A stretch of 64,000 nt of DNA from Ogataea parapolymorpha DL-1 (taxonomy: Eukaryota > Ascomycota > Pichiomycetes > Pichiales > Pichiaceae), in NCBI RefSeq assembly GCF_000187245.1, contig NC_027865.1, forward strand, positions 1 through 64,000. The letters are read 5' to 3'. This document shows, piece by piece, positions 34,408-43,548 of the stretch; position 1 is the stretch's first letter; each line of letters starts with the position of its first letter. The translations under genes and the position numbers were made by a program. Under the pieces are notes generated by a model. That model did no database searches and had not been told where the DNA came from. It saw only the letters and a list, made by a program, of their open reading frames with translations.

Positions 34408-36024
34408 ATGTCTTCCGATAGCAAAACAGAAAAAGCACCAGTCCAAGAGGGCTACTTCCCCACGTTTCTGGGTTTGAGAGGCCAAACGCTGCAGAACACG
34501 GTCAGTGTGATGGCTTCTGTTGGATTCTTGCTTTTTGGATACGACCAAGGAGTTATGGGCTCTCTTTTGACTCTGGAGTCATTTAGAGACACTTTCCCTT
34601 CCATTGACACCATCAGACACGCGGACGCTGCCACTATGCAGGGATTCACGATTGCTGTGTACGAGATAGGGTGTTTGGCCGGTGCTCTTGCGACGCTTTA
34701 TTTCGGAGACAAGCTCGGCAGATTGCGGTGTATTTTCATCGGCTGCGTCGTGATGACTATTGGAGCCATCTTGCAGTGCACGGCCTTCAGTGTTGGCCAT
34801 CTTATTGTTGGCAGAATTGTCACCGGTCTCGGAAACGGATTCAACACAAGTACAATTCCCATGTGGCAGGCCGAGTGCTCGAAGCCAAACAAAAGAGGAA
34901 AGCTCGTGATGATGTCAGGTGCGCTGATCACGGGAGGCATTGCTCTTTCGTACTGGGTCGATTTCGGGTTCTACTTCACCAAGGGCTCTGTTGCATGGCG
35001 GTTCCCTGTGGCTTTCCAGATGATCTTCCCAATTATCATTCTTCCATTCATCATGAAGCTACCAGAATCGCCTAGATGGCTCATCAAAAAAGGTCACTAC
35101 GAGAGAGCCCGGATCGTGTTTGCAAGCTTGGACGGCGTGTCCACGGTGGACCCTGAAGTCGAGGACCAGATCAGCGACGTGCGTGTCTCGCTGCTCGAGG
35201 AGAACCTCGAAGGCGGCAATACGTTCACGGCCAGCAAGCTCTTCACCCAGGGCGAGCACAGAGACTTCCACAGAATGTGTCTTGGTCTTTGGGCGCAGAT
35301 TTTCCAGCAGATCACCGGTATCAACTTGATCACGTACTATGCGGGTACGCTTTTCGAGAGCTACATTGGCATGACTGCATTCAACTCACGTATTCTGGCC
35401 GCTTGTAACGGAACAGAGTACTTTCTTGCCTCGTGGATTCCGTTCTTTTTGATTGAGAACGTTGGCAGACGGAAATTGATGATGTTTGGTGCCGCAGGTC
35501 AGTCCATCACCATGGTCATGCTGACGGTGACCATGTACTTGTCGGGAGAAAAAGGTGACAGCCACGCGGCCATAGCAGCGGCCGTGCTGCTGTTTGTGTT
35601 CAACACGTTCTTTGCCATCGGCTGGCTTGGCATGACGTGGCTATATCCGGCCGAAATTCCGCCACTCAGTATCCGGGCCCCAGCAAATGCCGTCTCGACC
35701 GCCGGAAACTGGTCATTCAACTTCATGGTCGTGATGATCACGCCTATTGCATTCAAGAACATCGACTACTACACCTACGCGATCTTCGCCGTCATTAACG
35801 CGCTGATGGTGCCTAGCGTGTACTTCCTGTTCCCAGAGACTGCGGGCAGGTCGTTGGAGGACATGGACCACATCTTTTCGCAGTGCGACCCATGGAAGCC
35901 ATGGGAAGTGGTTGGCATTGCCAGAAGACACCCAAGAACGCACGGCGTGGGCGCGGACCTCCGGCTGGAGCACGGCAAGGTCAGCGCCGAAAACATTGAA
36001 AACGCTACTGGATCTACCTCGTGA
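34408..36024 (+). CDS. MFS sugar-porter family transporter (sugar or polyol)
   Basis: The 538-residue protein is a sugar-porter MFS carrier. It shows GYDQGVMGSLLTL after segment 1, LGRLRCIFIG, PESPRWLIKKGHYERAR before the central loop, QQITGINLITYY at segment 7, VGRRKLMMFG and PETAGRSLEDMDHIF at the end of segment 12. These are the family signatures of yeast hexose, maltose and glycerol/polyol symporters. Cluster context favours a polyol such as erythritol or threitol. It converges on the cluster regulator at 36047 with 22 bases between stops. The promoter has a Mig1-like site and a well-placed TATAAATA. Confidence 0.85.
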   Translation: MSSDSKTEKAPVQEGYFPTFLGLRGQTLQNTVSVMASVGFLLFGYDQGVMGSLLTLESFRDTFPSIDTIRHADAATMQGFTIAVYEIGCLAGALATLYFGDKLGRLRCIFIGCVVMTIGAILQCTAFSVGHLIVGRIVTGLGNGFNTSTIPMWQAECSKPNKRGKLVMMSGALITGGIALSYWVDFGFYFTKGSVAWRFPVAFQMIFPIIILPFIMKLPESPRWLIKKGHYERARIVFASLDGVSTVDPEVEDQISDVRVSLLEENLEGGNTFTASKLFTQGEHRDFHRMCLGLWAQIFQQITGINLITYYAGTLFESYIGMTAFNSRILAACNGTEYFLASWIPFFLIENVGRRKLMMFGAAGQSITMVMLTVTMYLSGEKGDSHAAIAAAVLLFVFNTFFAIGWLGMTWLYPAEIPPLSIRAPANAVSTAGNWSFNFMVVMITPIAFKNIDYYTYAIFAVINALMVPSVYFLFPETAGRSLEDMDHIFSQCDPWKPWEVVGIARRHPRTHGVGADLRLEHGKVSAENIENATGSTS

Positions 36025-36046
36025 TATGATATGTATTTGAATATTA

Positions 36047-37891
36047 CTAGTCGCCTTTACTCCAGAATTTCATTAGGTCGTTCATGCGCCACTGCGTGGC
36101 CCATCCGGTCGACTTCTCCACGTTGTGCAGCGCGTTCAGCAGGATGCCGTAGTCCTGGCGCGACGTCAATATCAGCCCGGCCACATACAGCGGCTGGATC
36201 GAGTTCGAATACGCGCCGTAGTCCGAGTTTGTGATCGAAATGCCTATGATCCGCCTCGCGTGGTACACCATCGATACGCTCGGGTACATTGAATTTTCCG
36301 CAGATAGTTGCGATAGCCGCAGCGAGTGTGGCTTGTTCTGTATCATCAGAATACACGACATGTGGTACATTTGCGTGGAGGAGATGGCCTGCGAGTTGGC
36401 AAAGAATATCCGTGGGAACCCAATCTTTGGGTCGTACACCTCGTACGTCTTGCTGAACAGGTCTTCAAAGCTCAACTCCCACCGTCGCAGCCGCACCCAC
36501 AAGTCCAGCCACTTCGACTTGTACTGGTCGTCTTCCTGTTCGCCGTACACCAGGTTCACCACGAGCGACGCCAGATAGACAATGTAGTTGCCGTGCATCT
36601 CTGGCGTGTCGAACGCTTTTTCAATCTCCTCGGCCGTCATGTTGGGCAGCACCCAGTGCTCCGACGGCAGAATGGTGGGGGACTCGTTGATGACCGAGTG
36701 ACAAACGTCCATGCGGATGAACACCCAGAATGTGGCACGTTCGATCTTGTCGACGGCAAGCCCTGTGATGTTGTAGCTTTTCAGCAGCAGCACACAGCCT
36801 TCAAGATGTTGTTTCCAGTTGCGCGGCTCCGAGCTCATCATCTCAAACACACACAGTATCACGCATGTGACGATGATGTAGATGTCGTTGGAGGTGTCGT
36901 TGTACGTGGGGGCCAGGTGGCGCAGCGACTCGTGGTACAGAGACACAGTCAGGCCTTTCGGGTAGTTGGCGACCTTGCTGTCGAACCAGCGCGACGACAA
37001 GGCGAGCACGGCAAAGCGCAGTGCCGGCCGGCTCTTCATCTTTTGCGGGATCACACGCACCATGGTCTTGTCGGTGTCAAACATGTCCATTCCTGCCCCC
37101 ACGTTCTCCACGTAATTTTTCAGCAGCAGGATCTCCTGCTCCGGCTTGAGCACGACGGGCTCGTCGAAGTCTTTGACAGAAAACTTTTCCACGTTGACAA
37201 AATACTCCGTCAGCACCTCTTTTGGCAGCAGCGGCTCCAGCTTTGAGTTTGTCGTGAACGCGTTCACGTACATGTACTCGCGAAGAATGTGCGACAGGTC
37301 CAGATAGCTATTTTCGTGCGTGGACGGGTAGTTCTGGTTGAATGCGTCCATGCTGAGCGGATCGGACGACATCCCCGTCAGTGAGGTGTAATCTGGAAAC
37401 GGCGACATTGCGGGCGGCGCATTTGTTTTCTCAAGAATCGGCTGATGGAAATGCGGCGGAGAAAGAGCTCTGGACGGAATAGTGGGCGTGAGCAGCGATG
37501 AAAGCGGTGACACCCGTTTGTGGTGAGGCGGCGCAGCACTCAGCACTGGGTTCTCGTCACTAAGTGAAGCCACAGGCGAAAACGGCCACTGCACCTTGGC
37601 CAGCTCTTGCGACTCTTGCGACTCCTTGTGCTGCTGCTGTTTGGCAGGCTTTTTCTTCAGCAACTGGTCCGATACGTTGATAAACCCCGGCCATTCGCAG
37701 GTGAGCCCATTGGAAAGACAGTATGCGCACTTGGACTCGCCTTTCTCATTCGTGTGCTTGATCTCGTCGCACTTCCTCCGCTTTCGGCGACAGGTCAGAC
37801 AACCAGTCCTAGCTCGTTGCACTCCAGGCTTGCTGATTTTAGAGCGTGTGCTGGCTAGGCCCGTAACTCCGTGAGGTTGGCCAAGAGACAT
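36047..37891 (-). CDS. Zn2Cys6 transcription factor, candidate cluster regulator
   Basis: The 614-residue regulator has one binuclear zinc cluster at Cys31, 34, 41, 55, 58 and 65. The third spacing is 13 residues rather than the usual 6. A basic segment RRKRRK follows the second Cys. Pro/Ser/Gln-rich sequence spans about 75-190. From about 200 the protein resembles the fungal-specific domain type 2 group, ending in GWATQWRMNDLMKFWSKGD. It lies between the transporter and the dehydrogenase genes and shares a 155-base divergent promoter with the SDR gene. Its position matches that of pathway-specific regulators in yeast erythritol clusters. DNA target unknown; an inverted repeat in its own promoter is a candidate. 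Confidence 0.85.
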   Translation of the reverse strand: MSLGQPHGVTGLASTRSKISKPGVQRARTGCLTCRRKRRKCDEIKHTNEKGESKCAYCLSNGLTCEWPGFINVSDQLLKKKPAKQQQHKESQESQELAKVQWPFSPVASLSDENPVLSAAPPHHKRVSPLSSLLTPTIPSRALSPPHFHQPILEKTNAPPAMSPFPDYTSLTGMSSDPLSMDAFNQNYPSTHENSYLDLSHILREYMYVNAFTTNSKLEPLLPKEVLTEYFVNVEKFSVKDFDEPVVLKPEQEILLLKNYVENVGAGMDMFDTDKTMVRVIPQKMKSRPALRFAVLALSSRWFDSKVANYPKGLTVSLYHESLRHLAPTYNDTSNDIYIIVTCVILCVFEMMSSEPRNWKQHLEGCVLLLKSYNITGLAVDKIERATFWVFIRMDVCHSVINESPTILPSEHWVLPNMTAEEIEKAFDTPEMHGNYIVYLASLVVNLVYGEQEDDQYKSKWLDLWVRLRRWELSFEDLFSKTYEVYDPKIGFPRIFFANSQAISSTQMYHMSCILMIQNKPHSLRLSQLSAENSMYPSVSMVYHARRIIGISITNSDYGAYSNSIQPLYVAGLILTSRQDYGILLNALHNVEKSTGWATQWRMNDLMKFWSKGD

Positions 37892-37941
37892 TAAAGAGTT
37901 GAAAGGGAAATGTAAGCGGCAACACTGTCTTACTTATTCTG

Positions 37942-37964
37942 GGAGAACGGGAGATGCGTTCTCC
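37942..37964. promoter_or_regulatory. Inverted repeat GGAGAAC-N9-GTTCTCC
   Basis: Perfect 7-base arms at 37942-37948 and 37958-37964 lie in the 155-base divergent promoter of the regulator and the SDR gene; flanking TCTG/CAGA extends the symmetry with one extra base. GGAGAA and TTCTCC words recur upstream of the transporter (34301 and 34354). A pathway-regulator site is a reasonable guess. Confidence 0.4.
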
Positions 37965-38046
37965 AGATTTTAAATTTTCGCCTCGCGCATATTGCCGTTT
38001 CAGGTAATTTAGCCGGGAGCAGGCATCGACAGCAGGTATATGTGGG

Positions 38047-38901
38047 ATGGAAACGCCGTCTTCAGCATCAATGACTATCCCCTCAAACCAAGAACCGTTC
38101 CAGAACCCACCAGGCCCTGCACTGCCGGCCAGAGCCCCCGACCTCTTCTCCCTAGCAGGCAAGGTGTGTGTAATCACAGGCGCAGCAAGAGGAATCGGAT
38201 TGGCCGTTGCAGAAGCGTATGCCCAGTCCGGAGCACAAGTTGCCTTGTGGGACCTTGATCCGCCCGTCAAGGCTGCCGCAAACATTGCAGACGAGAACGG
38301 TGTGAAATCAAAGGCCTACGGCGGCGACGTCACCGACCCCGACACCGTGGACCGCATTGTGGACGAAATAGTGGCCGATTTCGGCACAATCGATGTTTTT
38401 GTTGCCAATGCAGGCGTCAACATCCCTTCTGGCAACATTCTGAGTGAACTCAACAGAGATGGGAAGAGATGGAACAGGATTGTCGACATCAACTTGAACG
38501 GGGTGTTCTACTGTTCGAGGGCCGTTGGCCGTGTCTTTGAAAAAGCAGGCAAGGGCTCGTTGATTTTTACTGGCTCCATGTCGGGCCACATTGTCAACAC
38601 TCCGATCGAGCATTCGGCCTACAACACCACCAAGGCCGCTGTGATCCATCTGGCCAAGTCGCTGGCCGTCGAGTTCCGCGGTTTTGCACGGGTCAACTCT
38701 GTGTCACCTGGCTACATTGACACGGGCATTAACGGCTACGTGGACCCAGACATTCGTCGCAAATGGCAGGACGAAATCCCGCTAAAAAGAGAGGGCCAGA
38801 TCAAGGAGATTGTCGGCGCGTACGTGTTCTTTGCCTCAGACGCCTCGACCTACGCAACCGGCTCCGATCTGGTCGTTGACGGCGGATACACCATTAGATA
38901 G
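38047..38901 (+). CDS. Short-chain dehydrogenase, polyol/ketose type
   Basis: The 284-residue SDR resembles yeast D-arabinitol 2-dehydrogenase and sorbose reductase (Sou1-like). It has the NAD(P) loop TGAARGIG at 44-51, the NAG motif in FVANAGVNIP, a catalytic Ser in TGSMSGHIVNTP, and Tyr192/Lys196 in AYNTTKAA. The tail reads YATGSDLVVDGGYTIR, normal for classical SDRs. The start is uncertain: ATG 38047 is only a few bases from a TATATG box (38035-38040), so Met9 (38071) may be used. It could oxidise a tetritol (erythritol or D-threitol) to erythrulose in this cluster; arabinitol or xylulose are alternatives. It runs in the same direction as the zinc dehydrogenase that follows. Confidence 0.85.
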   Translation: METPSSASMTIPSNQEPFQNPPGPALPARAPDLFSLAGKVCVITGAARGIGLAVAEAYAQSGAQVALWDLDPPVKAAANIADENGVKSKAYGGDVTDPDTVDRIVDEIVADFGTIDVFVANAGVNIPSGNILSELNRDGKRWNRIVDINLNGVFYCSRAVGRVFEKAGKGSLIFTGSMSGHIVNTPIEHSAYNTTKAAVIHLAKSLAVEFRGFARVNSVSPGYIDTGINGYVDPDIRRKWQDEIPLKREGQIKEIVGAYVFFASDASTYATGSDLVVDGGYTIR

Positions 38902-38943
38902 TGCTACTGCAGCAAGGACTAAATAAGGTATGTTAAAAATTTT

Positions 38944-38954
38944 CCCCACAAATT
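38944..38954 (-). promoter_or_regulatory. Mig1-like glucose-repression site
   Basis: On the minus strand this reads AATTTGTGGGG, matching WWWWNSYGGGG. It lies 126 bases upstream of the zinc dehydrogenase start. Nearby is the imperfect palindrome GGGGAAGCTCCCC at 38962-38974. The 178-base spacer has ATATAA at 39045-39050 as TATA element. Confidence 0.45.
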
Positions 38955-39079
38955 CAAGTCCGGGGAAGCTCCCCAAATAGGAAACTTAAGCGTGGCTCCA
39001 CAAATGGCTAAAATTCATTCCCGAACAACTGCACCCAAATCATCATATAAGTAGCGCTCCCCCAGATCACAGTTCCCCA

Positions 39080-40162
39080 ATGACTATCGCTCACGACCTT
39101 CCAAACCCATCCCTCCAAACTAACCCAGAACACACTCTCGAGCTCAGAGAGCAGCCGATCGAGCTTCCAGGCCCCGACGAGGTGCTGCTACGTATCCGTG
39201 CCACTGGAATCTGTGGGTCTGACGTCCATTACTGGAAACACGGTCAGATCGGCGAGTTGAAAGTCCGCGGAAACTGCATTCTCGGCCACGAGGCTGCCGG
39301 CGAGGTGATCGAGCTGGGCTCAGAGGTGAAGAACTTTGAAATCGGCGACCGTGTCGCCATTGAGCCCCAGGACGCCTGCGGAAAGTGTTTCTTGTGTATC
39401 CAGGGAGACTACAACTTGTGCCAGGAGGTGGACTTTTTGTCGGTTTACCCCTGCCACGGCACGATCCAGAGATACCGGGTGATCAAGGCCAAAAACCTGT
39501 TCAAGCTGCCGGACAACATGACGTACGAGGAAGGCGCTCTGTGCGAGCCGCTCAGCGTGGCATACCACGGAATTGAGCGCGCACAACTTGAGCTGGGCCG
39601 CGGAGCCATGATCTGCGGCGCCGGTCCGATCGGCCTGGCCACTCTGGCGCTGGCCAACGCGTGCGGAGCAGCTCCCCTGGTCATTTCCGATCTTTCTGCA
39701 GACAGACTGGAATTTGCCAAAAAGCTCGTTCCAAGAGTCCAGACGTACCAGATCGACCTGAAGAAATCTGCTGAGGAGAATGCCGCCGGAATTAGAAAAC
39801 TGTTTGGTCCAAGGGAAGAGGACGCTCCGCCAAAGGTGCTGGAGTGCACGGGCACGGAGAACAGTATCATCACAGGAGCTTACGTTGTGAGACGGAGCGG
39901 CACGCTGATGGTGATTGGTGTGGGCAGAGACATCATCAACAACTTCCCGTTCATGCACCTCTCCTTTGGCGAGGTGGACGTCAAGTTCATCAACAGATAC
40001 CACCAGTCATGGCCAGCCGTGATCCGTCTGATCAGCGACGGCATTGTGGACGTCAAGAGCTTTGTGAGCCACCGGTTCCCTCTGGAAAAGGCTGTGGAGG
40101 CAATTACTCTGTCGAGCGACCCAACGCAAAGCAGTATCAAGGTGATTATTGAAGATAAATAG
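39080..40162 (+). CDS. Zinc polyol dehydrogenase (sorbitol/xylitol/arabinitol family)
   Basis: The 360-residue medium-chain enzyme keeps all key zinc residues. Catalytic ligands are Cys45 in ATGICGSD and His70-Glu71 in LGHEAAGE; structural zinc cysteines are 100, 103, 106 and 114 (CGKCFLCIQGDYNLC). The NAD loop is GAGPIG at 181-186. The C-terminal pattern MHLSFGEVDVKFINRYHQSWPAVIRL is typical of fungal L-arabinitol 4-dehydrogenase and xylitol dehydrogenase. Within the cluster it may oxidise erythritol to erythrulose or widen use to pentitols. It contrasts with the two zinc-less relatives at 10-13 kb. It converges on the siderophore transporter with 35 bases between stops. Confidence 0.9.
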   Translation: MTIAHDLPNPSLQTNPEHTLELREQPIELPGPDEVLLRIRATGICGSDVHYWKHGQIGELKVRGNCILGHEAAGEVIELGSEVKNFEIGDRVAIEPQDACGKCFLCIQGDYNLCQEVDFLSVYPCHGTIQRYRVIKAKNLFKLPDNMTYEEGALCEPLSVAYHGIERAQLELGRGAMICGAGPIGLATLALANACGAAPLVISDLSADRLEFAKKLVPRVQTYQIDLKKSAEENAAGIRKLFGPREEDAPPKVLECTGTENSIITGAYVVRRSGTLMVIGVGRDIINNFPFMHLSFGEVDVKFINRYHQSWPAVIRLISDGIVDVKSFVSHRFPLEKAVEAITLSSDPTQSSIKVIIEDK

Positions 40163-40197
40163 TCTAAGAATTAAATTAAATTAATTATTTCATTTAT

Positions 40198-41946
40198 TTA
40201 TTTTTCATATTTCTCCTCCAGTTCGAGCGACGTGACACTTTTGAGTTTTGGGTCCTCGATCAGAAACATTAATGCCAGAATCGGCACACAGAAACATAGC
40301 GCAATAATGAGGAATATGCGCTGAACGTAGTCGTAGGAGTCGACCAGCTGTATTCTGGCATCGCTGCCCCACGCGTGCTTCGTAATAAATTTCAACGGAG
40401 CCTCGTACGCCAGTGCTGCCATCTGTGAGTTTTGCATTTTTTTGGCAATCTGGCCGGGCAGAACTTGTGTCCAGATTGCGCCTGCGATTGACGACCCCAC
40501 AGCAGAGCCCAGACTCGTCATTGCCGAGTACAATGCCGTGATGTTGGCCAGATACTCGTGGTTGACGTACGATTGCAACGACACTCTGACCTGGTGGGTG
40601 TACCCGGCAGAACCGATTCCCAAAAGCACCTGCCCGGCAATCATACCCCCCACGTAAGCCTCGCCGGTCCGGTACCTATACATGAGACCGTACGCGATGA
40701 AAGAGATGCCAATGCCGGCAAACATGATGAGTTTCATTTTTCTGACTGCCACGATGATCAGGCCAAGAAACACGCCGCCGAGAGCCGCAGAAAAGCTGAA
40801 CAGCGACGCTATCCGTGTTGCCGCCTTGACACTTTGGTGGAAAGCCACCACCAGCACTGTGTAGAGGTACTCACCCTCCAGTTCCCAGGCCACACTGGAC
40901 CAGAAGCCGATCACGAGTGCGGGAATCACGGAGCGGTGCTTGACGATCTTGCGGGTGAGAATTGGATGCGTGGCATACTTGCTCTCCCAAAGCACCACCA
41001 GCGGGAGCAGCACGCCGCTGAGAACGAGCGGGACAATCACCTTGGCCGTGCGCCATTGCTGGTCCTCTCCGCCGGCCAGGGTGAATGGTGTGAGAAATAG
41101 GCCGATCAGGAGAGCAGCGCCGAGCACGCCGACGGCGTCAAGTTGCCAGAACAAAATATTCCAAAGGTCGAGCCAGAACTGTCTGCTACGCATTCGCGGG
41201 CGCTGCAGTTCCTCGTGCAGATCGCCGTTTTTCACAGCCAGGTACCGCATGTGTAGCAGCATGAGCACGAGCGGCAGCCCGGCCACCGGCATGATAATGG
41301 CCCACATACCGATCCCCCACGACCAGTTCTCCTCGCCGATGCTGCTCACAACGTTGCCCGAGATCCATGTGTTAATGATGAGCGGCATGGCGTCGATGAA
41401 GACGCAGAACGTGCGCCAGTTGAGGTTCGAGAAGTCTGCCGTGATCACCAGGGTGCAGATCTGGATGCCTGTCAAGCCGATTTGGTACAATATTGCGCCC
41501 GCAGCGAACCGCGTCACCTCGTACGCCTGCGACTCGATCACCGAGCCGACAGCGTAGAGCAGCAGGCTGACACACAGGATCTCCATGCGGCCGAAGATGT
41601 CGCAGCATCTGCCGTAAATGATCAATGCGCACACGGCGGCCACCGAGCGGACGGTCGAAACGGTCGAGACAAGCGAGTGCGCCTTGTACGAGTTGGTAGC
41701 ATACGTCTGGAACGTCTTTCTAACCGCGGCGTCGAGCCGGAATACGTAGGCCATCATGAAGATGGACAGGAAAATGAGCACTTTCTGGTACTTCTTGTTG
41801 TATTGTTTGATCTGGGCCTCTGCCCGACGAACACCAAACGACTTCTCGATGTTGCCCATAGCATACACGGGCAAGGACTCAGAGGTGGGGAGCGAGTGCG
41901 CGGACTCGGCATGGTCCTGTTCTGAGCTTTTAGCCGGGGACATCAT
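40198..41946 (-). CDS. Siderophore-iron transporter (ARN/SIT-type MFS)
   Basis: The 582-residue protein matches the siderophore transporter branch of the MFS, which carries ferric siderophore chelates: a polar N-terminus, then FGVRRAEAQIKQYNKKYQKVLIFLSIF at segment 1, AAVRKTFQTYATNSYKAHSLVSTVSTVRSV, YGRCCDIFGRMEILCVS, and about 14 hydrophobic segments. I start it at ATG 41946 (MMSPAKSSEQ); TATATA lies at 41973-41978, 27 bases upstream. An upstream in-frame extension to 42204 starts without ATG and is Pro/Phe-rich, so it is rejected. It is probably a separate unit from the polyol cluster; such carriers are common in subtelomeres. Confidence 0.85.
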   Translation of the reverse strand: MMSPAKSSEQDHAESAHSLPTSESLPVYAMGNIEKSFGVRRAEAQIKQYNKKYQKVLIFLSIFMMAYVFRLDAAVRKTFQTYATNSYKAHSLVSTVSTVRSVAAVCALIIYGRCCDIFGRMEILCVSLLLYAVGSVIESQAYEVTRFAAGAILYQIGLTGIQICTLVITADFSNLNWRTFCVFIDAMPLIINTWISGNVVSSIGEENWSWGIGMWAIIMPVAGLPLVLMLLHMRYLAVKNGDLHEELQRPRMRSRQFWLDLWNILFWQLDAVGVLGAALLIGLFLTPFTLAGGEDQQWRTAKVIVPLVLSGVLLPLVVLWESKYATHPILTRKIVKHRSVIPALVIGFWSSVAWELEGEYLYTVLVVAFHQSVKAATRIASLFSFSAALGGVFLGLIIVAVRKMKLIMFAGIGISFIAYGLMYRYRTGEAYVGGMIAGQVLLGIGSAGYTHQVRVSLQSYVNHEYLANITALYSAMTSLGSAVGSSIAGAIWTQVLPGQIAKKMQNSQMAALAYEAPLKFITKHAWGSDARIQLVDSYDYVQRIFLIIALCFCVPILALMFLIEDPKLKSVTSLELEEKYEK

Positions 41947-43548
41947 TGTCGAGACGCCAAGATGTAGACGGTTATATAGCTGCCAAGGGGACGGAACGAA
42001 GGACGGGACGGCGTAATCGGACAGAAAAAGATGCATGCAGGTCGATGAGATGCAGGGTCTGAAAATTATAGCCCGGCAAAAATGAGTGTTTGTCAGGGAG
42101 GGAGGGTTACGTGGGGGGAAGACAAAGCGATGGGGCAATCTTGTTTGCCGCGGTTCGCTGCGCAGATCTACAGCCAGAAAATGGTTCTGGTCGCTCGGTT
42201 GCAAGGATGGCTAATACAATAGGGCTTGGACGAGGTGGCAAGTTTGAGATGCGTATTCTAAGCCCGACAAGCCGTGCCAAGGACTACAATAGAATGCTCT
42301 GGAGCACCCAAGCTAAGTAGGGTAAGACTGGTTCGTCAGATGTTTTTGGGTGGCAGGAGCTGCGGTTCACAATAGCTGCAGATATTTCTTGGCGGTGCTG
42401 CAGGGCGTTCACGCAGCTGTCGACATCTTATTTTGCCGTGTCAAAATCGGCCCAGGACGAGTCGCGTTAACGCTGTCTCGTCAAGTGCGAAGATCCATAG
42501 CAGAAGACAGGCCTGTAGCAGGAGAAACACAAAAAGGTGAATAGATAATATATTTACGAGGATATAATTTGTTTTCGCTGGCCCCGAGATGTTGTTCATT
42601 GGACACGAAAAATTGTCTAGCCGCCTGACTGAGCTCAAGAGAGCAGCTTTAACCGAGATAGAGCCGAATATTTTGGACAGCAGGATACTTCTCATGTATA
42701 GCCAGCATCTCTGCATCTCCTAACGTTATTAGACATGACATCTGAAAAGTACACTGTCCAGGTTTTTGCTATCTTGTCCCTCTGGTTGCCGTTTCCCGTC
42801 ACACTTATTCAAGTAGTTGCACACTCTGACGTTTTATTGTGTCCTGCTGATTACTTGCGGTATCCATGGTAGAGATCCATCCATGTCGAGCAATTCCTAG
42901 CGCTTGGAGAATAGGCATAGTAGACCACGTGTAGTATTTTTGGCTCGTGCAACAGCCGGCTCTGAAATTGTCAACTGCTGAAGTTTCTAGTACAGTTTCA
43001 CACGGACCATGTTAACAAGGCTTCACAAGCCTAGCCATCCAGGTCCTTCAACTTCTGCTAGGTCTGCTGACATATTGTGTGGTTGCGGCGTGCTATAAAA
43101 GTCCAAAGCATAACCAATTTGCCTCTAGCAAGAACAAAGCGTTGCCACCCATTTCAGACCTCAGATCTAGCACTGTCGCACGTAAGCTTTTCATACAAAT
43201 ATGCTCGGTGTAGATTGTAATCTATTTATTTTCCTGTGGTTGCAGTTATTACGTTATTATTGCACAGAGCGGTTGGCCGATTAGACTGCCAGACTGATTT
43301 TCACAGCTTTCCACAAATCCAAGACTCTGAAGCTTGGCATATGTCCGCTCTGCTGCATCCAAGAAATCTGTAAGGTCCACACCTCGCACCACGCCCCTGA
43401 CGTGAACGGTGTGGCTCTCGCCATAGCTGGCGGAGATTGGTTACTTATTGGGACAAAGAGCCGCGGCGATTCACACACAGCACGCACATTGCGAGCCACC
43501 ACGAGCAGAATGACGGTATATAAACCTTGACATCTGCCGTTGAGCAGC
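41947..43548. other. 1.6 kb intergenic, no gene supported
   Basis: The spacer lies between two divergently transcribed transporter genes. Short frames are present, the longest a hydrophobic 91-codon frame at 42441-42716 on the minus strand, without family resemblance. CACGTG occurs at 42926-42931, a Cbf1-type E-box. TATATAAA at 43517-43524 serves the gene at 43549. Nothing else is recognised. Confidence 0.45.

Noticed and set aside
41947..42204. N-terminal extension of the siderophore transporter
   Set aside because: It begins at a TTG, is Pro/Phe-rich, and contains the TATA box at 41973-41978.
42441..42716. 91-codon hydrophobic minus-strand frame
   Set aside because: It has an ATG but no homology, promoter or codon bias; insufficient to call a gene.
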